A stretch of 7,426 nucleotides of DNA, from the NCBI GenBank assembly GCA_019308655.1, contig JAFDHS010000089.1, positions 1-7,426 of the forward strand, in the 5' to 3' direction. Origin of the DNA: Deltaproteobacteria bacterium. Lineage in GTDB: Bacteria > Desulfobacterota > Desulfobacteria > Desulfobacterales > JAFDHS01. The notes under the pieces are model-generated. The model saw nothing but the letters and a program-made list of their open reading frames with translations, did not search any database and was not told where the DNA came from. Below are positions 1 through 5,574 of this stretch, in pieces (the first letter of the stretch is position 1; the number at the start of each line of letters is the position of its first letter). The translations under genes were made by a program, and so were the position numbers.

Positions 1-36
1 ACCAATGTTGATTCCTTTGTTTGGGATTAATTCCCG

Positions 37-65
37 TTGTCTGAGGGGATTCTTCCTATTAAAAT
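37..65 (+). promoter_or_regulatory. possible sigma70-type promoter upstream of the omegaRNA
   Basis: A TTGTCT -35-like box (37-42, four of six consensus bases) and a TAAAAT -10-like box (60-65, five of six) are separated by exactly 17 bp. Transcription from here would begin near 72 and run through the presumed guide and the structured RNA at 138-410. This is a match by eye in AT-rich sequence, where chance matches are common. A weak CCCTAT/ATAGGG hairpin (76-81 with 94-99) lies just downstream. Nothing coding is visible in 1-136. Confidence 0.3.
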
Positions 66-118
66 AGACCTTTTACCCTATGGATAAAGTGAAATAGGGA
101 TGATAATAATATATCAAA

Positions 119-137
119 TTAAGACCCATCAAAGCAG
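119..137 (+). other. presumed guide segment of the omegaRNA
   Basis: In IscB systems the guide is the roughly 16-20 nt immediately 5' of the omegaRNA scaffold, taken from the DNA flanking the element's left end. The scaffold here appears to begin at the GTCAACC arm (138-144), so the guide would be the unstructured sequence just before it. The exact boundary is uncertain by a few bases because the left tip of the element cannot be fixed from one copy. Confidence 0.4.
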
Positions 138-410
138 GTCAACCACCCCTCCTGAATCATAGATTCAGAAGGGGCTTGTAAAAGCCCAGGTTGACTACAT
201 TCAGCTACCGGCATTTAGCTGATGGGGCTACGTTACTCAGGAATATATAGGCACTTTAGGATGATGCCCAAGTTCTGAACTCTGCGGTTTATCTGTAAAC
301 AGTCCTGTGAGGTAGGGACGGTCAGGTAAGCGACAAACCCTGAGGTAACATTATGGATGGGCAACTACCGGTTACAGGCTTCCGGGACGGAACTTGCGAG
401 TATCTGTCGT
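138..410 (+). ncRNA. HEARO / IscB-type omegaRNA scaffold (orphan)
   Basis: The segment is dense in complementary pairs. An outer arm GTCAACC (138-144) pairs with GGTTGAC (189-195). It encloses a CCCCT...AGGGG hairpin (146-150 with 170-174, plus 152-158 with 162-168) and an overlapping GGGCTT/AAGCCC hairpin (172-177 with 182-187, loop GTAA). TCAGCTA/TAGCTGA pairs 201-207 with 216-222. GTTTA/TAAAC pairs 287-291 with 296-300. TGCCCA (265-270) pairs with TGGGCA (358-363) to close a large domain, and GGTAG (311-315) could pair with CTACC (365-369) as a pseudoknot. Primary sequence such as the GGGCTTGTAAAAGCCC loop and the stretch around 355-398 matches my recollection of HEARO RNAs, later shown to be IscB guide RNAs. 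A TGTCGTA/TACGACA stem (405-411 with 436-442) sits at the 3' boundary. No IscB frame follows, unlike the usual arrangement. Alternatives are a group II-like or other structured RNA, but no intron domain V/VI or maturase is visible. Confidence 0.68.
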
Positions 411-565
411 AAAAAGCCTTTTTTTACTATAGTACTACGACATTGAAGGTTTACATTCTGATTTACGGAATCTTTATCAAATCCATTGGCTCTAAAATTT
501 TCTAACATTTCAAAATGATTGGCTTCAGTATCGTAATACTATATCAACAAAAAATGTACTGAAAA

Positions 566-614
566 GCCGATTCATCCCCTACCGAATCAAAGATTTGGAA
601 GGGGACTTCTCGGC
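566..614 (+). repeat. right-end hairpin of the ISC-like element
   Basis: An outer stem GCCGA (566-570) pairs with TCGGC (610-614). Inside it, CCCCT (576-580) pairs with AGGGG (600-604), followed by an A/A mismatch and a 7-bp stem (582-588 with 592-598, one G-T wobble) closed by an AAA loop. The same core occurs at 146-174 in the RNA. Imperfect subterminal hairpins like this are what TnpA of the IS200/IS605 superfamily recognises. It ends 40 nt before the CBS gene start. Confidence 0.6.
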
Positions 615-641
615 ACAGGAGTTAAACAGCAACCTTAAATA

Positions 642-648
642 AGGAGGT
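642..648 (+). promoter_or_regulatory. Shine-Dalgarno that fixes the CBS gene start
   Basis: AGGAGGT, a near-perfect anti-16S match, lies 6 nt before the ATG at 655. It directly abuts the in-frame GTG at 649, which would leave no spacing. The ATG at 655 is therefore the start. Confidence 0.8.
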
Positions 649-654
649 GTGAAT

Positions 655-1056
655 ATGAAGGACTTAAAAGCATCGGATATAATGATAAGACCTGTGGTCT
701 CTGCAAGAAAAAATGCCTCAGCCAGAGATGTGACCCTCCAGCTTCTTAATGGTTTTTACAGTGGTATGCCTGTAACCGATGAAGACGGTAAAGTTATCGG
801 TGTTGTTACGGAGTTTGATTTGTTAGAGGCGGTGATGGAAGGTAAGCAATTGGTAAAAATTACCGCCGGAGACGTCATGAGCAAAGAGGTTTCCACTGTT
901 GATGTCGATACTTCCGTCAGTGATATTATACGAATTATGAAATTAAAAAACATCATTCGTATTCCGGTTACCGAGGATGATAAACTGGTAGGTGTCGTTG
1001 CCAGGTGTGATATTCTGACGAGCTTGATAGAGCCGGAATTTGTCACCTATATGTAA
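655..1056 (+). CDS. tandem CBS-domain protein
   Basis: A 133-residue soluble protein made of two CBS domains and nothing else. CBS1 spans about residues 7-60 (SDIMIRPVV start, GMPVTDEDGKVIGVVTEFDLL end) and CBS2 about 72-125 (AGDVMSKEV start, RIPVTEDDKLVGVVARCDIL end). Each shows the family pattern of a D-V/I-M opening and a P-V-x-D/E-x-x-x-x-x-G-V-V closing strand. Paired CBS domains form a Bateman module that usually binds adenosine nucleotides (AMP, ATP, SAM) and regulates a partner. Stand-alone versions are common and their partners are mostly unknown, so no specific ligand can be claimed. The start is ATG 655. The gene sits alone on its strand, 40 bp past the right end of the ISC-like element, so its promoter must lie in or before that element. 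Confidence 0.88.
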   Translation: MKDLKASDIMIRPVVSARKNASARDVTLQLLNGFYSGMPVTDEDGKVIGVVTEFDLLEAVMEGKQLVKITAGDVMSKEVSTVDVDTSVSDIIRIMKLKNIIRIPVTEDDKLVGVVARCDILTSLIEPEFVTYM

Positions 1057-1118
1057 TAGCTCGGGGGTAGTCATAAGATCGGCCATTGTAACAAAACACG
1101 AAGATAAAACATTCTTCT

Positions 1119-1147
1119 GTAGAGACGTGTCGCTGACACGTCTCTAC
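1119..1147. repeat. perfect 13-bp palindromic hairpin downstream of the CBS gene
   Basis: GTAGAGACGTGTC (1119-1131) and its exact complement GACACGTCTCTAC (1135-1147) flank a 3-nt loop. The CBS gene stops 62 nt earlier and the hairpin is followed by TTTGTGT, so it could act as a weak terminator. However, GTAGAGACG.../...CGTCTCTAC palindromes recur in many environmental bacterial genomes as dispersed intergenic repeats, so a REP-like repeat is at least as likely. The 1057-1334 gap contains no credible gene. Confidence 0.6.
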
Positions 1148-1264
1148 TTTGTGTCCGGTAAAAGATATATCAAAGAGATTAAAGGTGCCGAAGTTATAAG
1201 CAAACCCAATATCTCGTCACGATAAAAACTTGTGATACGTAATGGATATTTCTTTTGCATAATC

Positions 1265-1293
1265 AAAAAAAAGTTACAAATCGAGTACCTTTT
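1265..1293 (-). terminator. possible rho-independent terminator of the TA operon
   Basis: On the minus strand an AAAAGGTAC arm (1293-1285) and a GTAACTTTT arm (1277-1269) pair with one mismatch around a 7-nt loop, and the second arm runs into a tract of eight T. It lies about 40 nt past the antitoxin stop codon. The stem is short and AT-rich, so termination would be modest. Confidence 0.35.
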
Positions 1294-1334
1294 AAATTGG
1301 ACTGACGGCCTTATCTTTTTTTCCCCTTAGTTAT

Positions 1335-1841
1335 TCAAGAGGCTATTTGACAATTTTCTGTTTGCGGCATGGATTGGATGGAAATAGTATGCTTGATCGT
1401 ATTCTTGGCTTCCGGTTTGACATTAGGAAAATTGTCTTCAATCAGATGCCTTATGGTGTCGTGGGGTATGCCTTTGTTAGTTAAATAAAGCAGCCTCAGA
1501 TATAAATCATGAGGTTTTGAAATGGACTGGGTACCATTTTCCCACCGTGAAATTGTGGCGTTATTAATACCGGTATATTCAGAAAGCTTTTTCGCCGTCA
1601 GCCCCATATTTTTGCGCAGAAATCGGATTTCCTTACCATTCAGAAGAGCATTTTTTTTTACAATATCCAGCCCAATCAGGGTATGAAGATCAGCACCAGC
1701 CGGTATACTGACAAATTCCTCGCCACAAGCACAATTATATATTTCAACATCCGATAAATAAATATTATCCAGGCCGGACTCCTGATAATGATAGGTACTT
1801 TTTTTGCAGGTCATTTCAGAGTTACATATTGGACATTTCAT
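1335..1841 (-). CDS. MqsA/YgiT-type zinc-finger and Xre-HTH antitoxin-like protein
   Basis: 168 residues in two parts. The N-terminal YgiT-type zinc finger has C3 and C6 (CPIC) with C37 and C39 (NCACGEEF). The C-terminal Xre-type helix-turn-helix covers about 71-108, with IRFLRKNMGLTAKKLSEYTG followed by TISRWENG, the typical recognition-helix ending. A 60-residue tail lacks recognisable motifs. In the MqsA family the finger holds structure and binds toxin, while the HTH binds the operon's own operator. The second metal pair is CxC rather than the CxxC of E. coli MqsA. ATG 1841 is chosen because GAGAGGA lies just upstream; the in-frame GTG at 1853 has no spaced ribosome site. The toxin stop codon ends 11 nt before this ATG, so translation is probably coupled. 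The protein may alternatively be a stand-alone regulator. Confidence 0.8.
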   Translation of the reverse strand: MKCPICNSEMTCKKSTYHYQESGLDNIYLSDVEIYNCACGEEFVSIPAGADLHTLIGLDIVKKNALLNGKEIRFLRKNMGLTAKKLSEYTGINNATISRWENGTQSISKPHDLYLRLLYLTNKGIPHDTIRHLIEDNFPNVKPEAKNTIKHTISIQSMPQTENCQIAS

Positions 1842-1852
1842 AATTCCTCTCA

Positions 1853-2131
1853 CTAATAAACCGTTATGATTACGGTTCTTTTTTTTTCAATGATAGAGGC
1901 ATGGATGGTCAGGTCTTCATCATCAAAATCTTTACCCTTTATTTTACACTTAAAGTTGTTTTCATAAGGGGTCTCCTGAATGGTTAACACTTCGCCCCAC
2001 TTCAAAACATGGATTATATCTTCCATTGTAACATTACGTTCGCTCATTCTTAAACGGCAATGCTTTGACAACATAAAACAGCCATGTTTTGTAACCTCTC
2101 TTATTATTTCTTTTGCCTGATTTTTATCCAT
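1853..2131 (-). CDS. DUF4258-type small protein, probable toxin of a TA pair
   Basis: 92 residues with the DUF4258 layout: a short N-terminal helix, then the SKHCRLRMSERNVTMEDIIHVLKWGEV region (about 22-48, matching the usual H-x-x-x-R-M-x-E-R-x-I/V pattern), then strands ending in TVIITVY. The family looks like small RelE/MqsR-like folds and is often found beside YgiT/MqsA-type proteins. Its biochemical activity is not firmly established, so 'toxin' rests on gene context. It comes first in the operon, as in mqsRA and higBA. ATG 2131 is preferred over the in-frame TTG at 2161, which falls in a promoter-like TTGACA. The ribosome site is weak (GGG 14-16 nt upstream at best), so this start is less certain than the others. 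Confidence 0.72.
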   Translation of the reverse strand: MDKNQAKEIIREVTKHGCFMLSKHCRLRMSERNVTMEDIIHVLKWGEVLTIQETPYENNFKCKIKGKDFDDEDLTIHASIIEKKRTVIITVY

Positions 2132-2155
2132 TATATTTAACCCATATCGAATATT

Positions 2156-2184
2156 TGTCAATATTAATTTTGACGTAACATCAA
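2156..2184 (-). promoter_or_regulatory. possible promoter and operator of the TA operon
   Basis: On the minus strand a perfect TTGACA (2161-2156) precedes the toxin start by 24 nt. The following TAAATATAAT stretch offers -10-like sequences but no box at the ideal 17-bp spacing. Eight bases upstream, 2170-2184 is a 15-bp near-perfect palindrome (TTGACGTAACATCAA, one mismatched pair). A palindrome beside the -35 box is a plausible binding site for the HTH antitoxin. It does not match the E. coli MqsA operator. Confidence 0.35.
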
Positions 2185-2247
2185 ACTTTTATCTATTAGT
2201 ATTGAAATTTTCCAATTTAATCTGCAAGGGGGCTGGTTTTACCCTTT

Positions 2248-2943
2248 TTAACGAACCAAACTCCGCCCAACAAAATTCAAGGCGGTTTTCTTAAAGCCGT
2301 CTAATTCCTTATCGCTAAAAAGCCTGTCTTTTTCCTTGAAAAAGTCAGGATCAAGAACCTTTTCAGGATTGCATTTTTGAAAGGCCCAGAGAGGAGCGCC
2401 TTTAATTATCAACCCGATTTTTTGAATGATTTCAGAAGATAAAAAAGGTTTTACACAGGTTGTGCGGAATTCATAATTATTGCCCAATTCCATGATAATA
2501 CGGATGCTTTCACGCAGGGCGGTCTCTATGCCTTTGGGTGCGTTTACATATTCATGATAGCGTTCAGGCTCGGTTTTGATATCCATGGCTATATAATCAA
2601 ATAACCCTTTTTCTTTAAACTCGCTTATCTTTTCAGGGTGACTTCCATTGGTATCCAGTTTTACAAGAAACCCCATCTGTTTTACCTTGCCCAAAAAATT
2701 TCCAAGATCGGAATGCAAGGTGGGTTCTCCTCCGGTAACAGTAACGGCATCCAGCAAGTTTACCCGTTTGCCGAGAAAACTTAAGATTTCTTCTTCCGAA
2801 AATACCCTGTTTTCATTGCCGGTTACCAATCCCGGATTATGGCAATAAGGACATTTAAAGTTGCATCCTGAAACAAACAGGACACAACTTATTTTTCCGG
2901 GATAATCAATCAACGAGTTTTTTTGAAGTCCGCTAAAAATCAT
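2248..2943 (-). CDS. nrdG: anaerobic ribonucleoside-triphosphate reductase activating protein (radical SAM)
   Basis: 231 residues. The radical SAM cluster motif CX3CX2C is C27, C31, C34 (CNFKCPYC), with GGEP at 71-74 for SAM binding, DTNG at 97-100 and MDIK at 120-123. The opening FSGLQKNSLIDYPGKISCVL is typical of the NrdG2 type (about 190-240 residues). The enzyme uses a 4Fe-4S cluster and SAM to make the glycyl radical on NrdD in the cytoplasm under anaerobic conditions. ATG 2943 is chosen because AAGGTG lies 7 nt upstream; the in-frame TTG at 2949 lies inside that spacer. The gene follows nrdD on the same strand after 152 nt that contain a heptamer repeat array. No clear terminator separates it from the TA pair downstream. 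Confidence 0.93.
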   Translation of the reverse strand: MIFSGLQKNSLIDYPGKISCVLFVSGCNFKCPYCHNPGLVTGNENRVFSEEEILSFLGKRVNLLDAVTVTGGEPTLHSDLGNFLGKVKQMGFLVKLDTNGSHPEKISEFKEKGLFDYIAMDIKTEPERYHEYVNAPKGIETALRESIRIIMELGNNYEFRTTCVKPFLSSEIIQKIGLIIKGAPLWAFQKCNPEKVLDPDFFKEKDRLFSDKELDGFKKTALNFVGRSLVR

Positions 2944-2998
2944 AAGCAATCACCTTCCAGAAAAGTGATCTAAAGTTAAAACGTCAATTTGCTATTTA

Positions 2999-3064
2999 CC
3001 CATAGCCCATAGCCCATAGCCCATAGCCCATAGCCCATAGCCCATAGCCCATAGCCCATAGCCC
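2999..3064. repeat. perfect CATAGCC heptanucleotide tandem array
   Basis: Nine consecutive exact copies of the 7-mer CATAGCC fill 3001-3063, with CCC at each junction giving ten C3 tracts from 2999 to 3064. The next unit (CATCACC) is degenerate. On the minus strand, which is the nrdD-nrdG mRNA strand, this reads GGGCTAT repeated, i.e. ten G3 tracts with 4-nt loops. Perfect short-unit arrays expand and contract by polymerase slippage. It is not CRISPR, because there are no spacers. Confidence 0.95.
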
Positions 3065-3095
3065 ATCACCGCCTATTAACCATCGCCCCCTGTAA

Positions 3096-5174
3096 TCAGG
3101 CCACTTTAAATATTTTTCTCATTTTAAATTCAGCCCGCTTGCCGTTATTCCACTGGCTTACAGGTCTTAAATAGCCGACAACCCGCGAGTAAATCTCCGT
3201 CTCCCGGTTACATTCGGGGCATCTTTCATGTTCGCCGGATATGTAGCCGTGACAGGAGCATACACTGAATGTCGGGGTGATCGTAAAGTAAGGAAGTCGG
3301 AAATTGTTTGATATTTTTTTGACCAGGCTTTTTGTTACCTCAATATCACTTACTTCCTCACCCAGAAAAACATGAAGGACCGTACCTCCCGTATATTTTG
3401 CCTGTAGATCGTCCTGAAGCATAAGGGTTTCAAAGATGTCATCCGTGTAATTTACCGGAAGCTGGGTAGAGTTGGTATAAAACGGGTCTTCTCCGTTTTG
3501 ATATCCCTCTTCATTGGCACAAATAATTTCAGGAAAGCGCTTTTTATCAATGTTTGCAAGGCGGAATGCCGTACCTTCGCCAGGTGTTGCTTCCAGATTG
3601 TAAAGGTCGCCGGTTTCATCCTGTATTTGTGAGATCATGTTACGGATGAAATCCATAGCTTCAAGTGAAAAGGCTTGCCCGTCCTTACTGCCGATATCTT
3701 TGCCGATAAAATTCAGGCATGCCTCATTCATTCCGATAATGCCGATGGTTGAAAAATGATTTTTCCAGTAGACGCCGTTTGCATTATGGATTTCTTCGAG
3801 ATAAAATTTGGAATAGGGATAAAGATTTTTTTCCGTAAACTTTTCGAGAATTTTTCTTTTTATGGTAAGGCTTGACTTGGCCAAAATGATCAGCTCTTTC
3901 AAACGGTCAAAAAACTCTTTTTTTGTTTCGGAAAGATATCCTATTCTCGGCAGGTTGATGGTTACAACACCGATAGATCCTGTAAGGGGATTTGCGCCAA
4001 AAAGTCCTCCCCCCCTTTTCAAAAGCTCCCTGTTGTCTAACCTTAAACGACAGCACATGGATCGGGCGTCATCAGGCGACATGTCTGAATTGACAAAATT
4101 TGAAAAATAGGGAATCCCATACTTGCCGGTCATCTTCCAGATCATTTCAAGGTTTGGATTATCCCAGTCAAAATCCTTGGTAATATTATAGGTGGGTATG
4201 GGAAACGTAAAGACCCGCCCCCTGGCGTCCCCGGCCATCATAACTTCGGCAAAGGCCTTGTTGATCACATCCATTTCCGGCTGAAAGTCCGAATATGTTT
4301 CCCGCGTCTCTTTGCCTCCTATGATTACAGGATGGTCTTTCAGGGTAGAAGGAACATAGAGATCCATGGTAATATTTGTAAATGGACTTTGGAATCCAAC
4401 CCTGGTCGGAATATTGATATTAAAAACAAATTCCTGCATCGCCTGCTTGACCTCGTTGTAATTCAGGCTGTCATAACGGATAAAGGGTGCCAGAAGTGTG
4501 TCAAAATTGGAAAGAGCCTGAGCGCCGGCAGCTTCGCCCTGTAAGGTATAAAAAAAGTTAACGACTTGTCCCAGGGCCGATCTCAGATGTTTTGGGGGGG
4601 CGCTTTCCACCTTGCCCGCAACTCCTTTGAAACCCTTTTTAAGCAGGTCTTTTAAGTCCCATCCTACGCAATAGACTGAAAGAAGGCTTAAATCATGGAT
4701 ATGAAGATCACCCCTCTTATGTGCATGCCTGATTTCAGGAGGATAAATCCGGCTAAGCCAGTACTCCGAGGTGATATCCGAGGAGATGTAGTTGTTAAGG
4801 CCCTGAAGAGAATAGCACATATTGCTGTTTTCTTTGATTTTCCAGTCCAGTTTCTGGATATAGTTTTCAACAAGATCAACATTGGCCTTGGTGGTAATGT
4901 TTCTGATTTGATTGTGCTGTTCCCTGTACAGAATATATGCCTTGGCCGACTTGTAAAACGGAGAATCCAGAAGCACTCTCTCCACAATATCCTGAATCTC
5001 TTCCACCTCGGGAATCGGGCCGATACGCAGGTCATGGGCCAATGTCAAAACCCGAAGCGTCAGTTTTCTGGCTTCCCTTTCCGTAAACTCTCCGCTCGCC
5101 TTTCCCGCCTCGGCAATTGCATGTGTGATTTTTAAGGAATCGAATCCGTCACGTTTCTTGATGTTCTCAAACAC
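3096..5174 (-). CDS. nrdD: anaerobic (class III) ribonucleoside-triphosphate reductase, catalytic subunit
   Basis: 692 residues, full length for the family. An N-terminal ATP-cone (about 1-90, opening with FENIKKRDG) senses ATP/dATP for overall activity. The large ten-stranded barrel follows, with a Cys pair in SMCCRLRLDN (374-375) near the expected thiyl position. The C-terminus has a metal-binding cluster, CSCH (639-642) and CPEC (652-655). The glycyl-radical motif RVVGYLRP places the radical Gly at 667, about 25 residues from the end. It reduces ribonucleoside triphosphates to dNTPs without oxygen and needs NrdG. GTG 5174 is chosen because AAGGTG lies 6 nt before it. An upstream in-frame GTG at 5183 is part of that ribosome site. 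The first metal pair reads C-x-C-H rather than CxxC, so His may serve as one ligand. Confidence 0.95.
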   Translation of the reverse strand: MFENIKKRDGFDSLKITHAIAEAGKASGEFTEREARKLTLRVLTLAHDLRIGPIPEVEEIQDIVERVLLDSPFYKSAKAYILYREQHNQIRNITTKANVDLVENYIQKLDWKIKENSNMCYSLQGLNNYISSDITSEYWLSRIYPPEIRHAHKRGDLHIHDLSLLSVYCVGWDLKDLLKKGFKGVAGKVESAPPKHLRSALGQVVNFFYTLQGEAAGAQALSNFDTLLAPFIRYDSLNYNEVKQAMQEFVFNINIPTRVGFQSPFTNITMDLYVPSTLKDHPVIIGGKETRETYSDFQPEMDVINKAFAEVMMAGDARGRVFTFPIPTYNITKDFDWDNPNLEMIWKMTGKYGIPYFSNFVNSDMSPDDARSMCCRLRLDNRELLKRGGGLFGANPLTGSIGVVTINLPRIGYLSETKKEFFDRLKELIILAKSSLTIKRKILEKFTEKNLYPYSKFYLEEIHNANGVYWKNHFSTIGIIGMNEACLNFIGKDIGSKDGQAFSLEAMDFIRNMISQIQDETGDLYNLEATPGEGTAFRLANIDKKRFPEIICANEEGYQNGEDPFYTNSTQLPVNYTDDIFETLMLQDDLQAKYTGGTVLHVFLGEEVSDIEVTKSLVKKISNNFRLPYFTITPTFSVCSCHGYISGEHERCPECNRETEIYSRVVGYLRPVSQWNNGKRAEFKMRKIFKVA

Positions 5175-5179
5175 TTCTG

Positions 5180-5186
5180 TCACCTT
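5180..5186 (-). promoter_or_regulatory. Shine-Dalgarno that decides the nrdD start
   Basis: AAGGTGA on the minus strand lies 5-6 nt before the GTG at 5174 and overlaps the alternative GTG at 5183. The later GTG is the better start, removing three residues (MTE) from the longest reading. Confidence 0.7.
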
Positions 5187-5487
5187 TTTTTAAACGATTT
5201 GTATTTATCAGTATTTTTCTGAAGAAAAAAATATATGCATGCCAAATGCCTCGTGCGGATAATGGAGCGGGTTGGCACCTAATGTCATTTGGTAAAAGTG
5301 GGGTTGAGTTTGTTTCATGGGTGGTTGGGTTCAGCCAAGCCGGTTGCCCAATGCGGCAATGAAGGAAAAAAGTAATGGGCCTAAAATTTTCATCGATATA
5401 CAACCTTTGTGGGAATGACGGATAAGATGTACCAAGGCCTGTGGTTAAAACCGGCCAAGATTATAACCAGGTACAAAAAATAAAGAT
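5187..5487. other. non-coding region upstream of nrdD
   Basis: No convincing gene. A 78-codon minus-strand frame (5403-5167) starts at a TTG with no good ribosome site, overlaps the nrdD start and has no recognisable fold. In a neighbouring frame AAAGG precedes an ATG at 5396 that opens a hydrophobic 20-codon peptide (MKILGPLLFSFIAALGNRLG), a possible remnant. A CCAAATG/CATTTGG pair (near 5242 and 5286) brackets about 37 nt. The nrdD promoter must lie somewhere here, but no box pair or NrdR box is clear. Confidence 0.5.
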
Positions 5488-5574
5488 GATGAATTCGTAA
5501 AAAATCCGTTGTTCCTCCCTTGGTGGGAGGAGGCTAAGGGGAGAGAGATTTTTTTGATTTTTTACGAATTCATC
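5488..5574. repeat. 87-bp MITE-like element with perfect 19-bp inverted repeats
   Basis: The 19 bases at 5488-5506 (GATGAATTCG followed by A-tract and TC) are exactly complementary to 5556-5574. The 49-bp interior holds a CCTCCC/GGGAGG hairpin and a purine-rich GGGGAGAGAG run. Perfect termini around a non-coding core suggest a miniature inverted-repeat element or a very strong cruciform. Target-site duplication is not evident: flanks AAAT/AAGAT and CGTAC do not match. Confidence 0.7.

Larger units (their letters stand above)
137..615 (+). mobile_element. non-autonomous ISC-like element carrying an omegaRNA but no iscB
   Basis: The left part is an omegaRNA-like scaffold (138-410). The right end is a hairpin (566-614) whose core copies the design of the left hairpin: CCCCT/AGGGG, a one-base mismatch, a 7-bp stem and a 3-nt loop (146-174 on the left, 576-604 on the right). 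Subterminal hairpins at the ends are typical of IS200/IS605-superfamily elements, to which ISC elements belong. In a full ISC element iscB (about 400-500 codons) would follow the omegaRNA. Here only about 150 nt of AT-rich, non-coding sequence (443-565) separates RNA and right end, so iscB has been lost and any mobility would need TnpA and perhaps IscB in trans. A TTCAGTA/TACTGAA pair (524-530 with 557-563) adds further right-end structure. Both tips are approximate. The HEARO family assignment is from memory of its sequence, not a search. Confidence 0.6.

Noticed and set aside
138..410. Group I or group II intron, or riboswitch
   Set aside because: No maturase, no domain V-like hairpin and no known riboswitch core was recognised; the primary sequence and fold fit HEARO/omegaRNA better.
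756..1046. 96-codon antisense frame in the CBS gene
   Set aside because: Low-complexity Thr/Ser/Ile translation, a typical shadow of a real coding strand.
1040..1225. 61-codon plus-strand frame after the CBS gene
   Set aside because: It overlaps the CBS stop, runs through the perfect palindrome at 1119-1147 and has no ribosome site or recognisable fold.
2219..2247. Terminator between nrdG and the TA pair
   Set aside because: The AAGGG/CCCTT pairing on the minus strand has an 11-nt loop and no following T-tract.
2999..3064. CRISPR-like array
   Set aside because: The units are 7-bp and directly adjacent with no spacers; it is a simple tandem repeat.
5167..5403. 78-codon minus-strand frame upstream of nrdD
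   Set aside because: TTG start without a good ribosome site, overlap with the nrdD start and no recognisable motif; at most a gene or repeat remnant.
5187..5420. NrdR box upstream of nrdD
   Set aside because: Short AT-rich matches such as TTGTATAT near 5396-5403 exist, but no convincing pair of boxes with the expected spacing was found.
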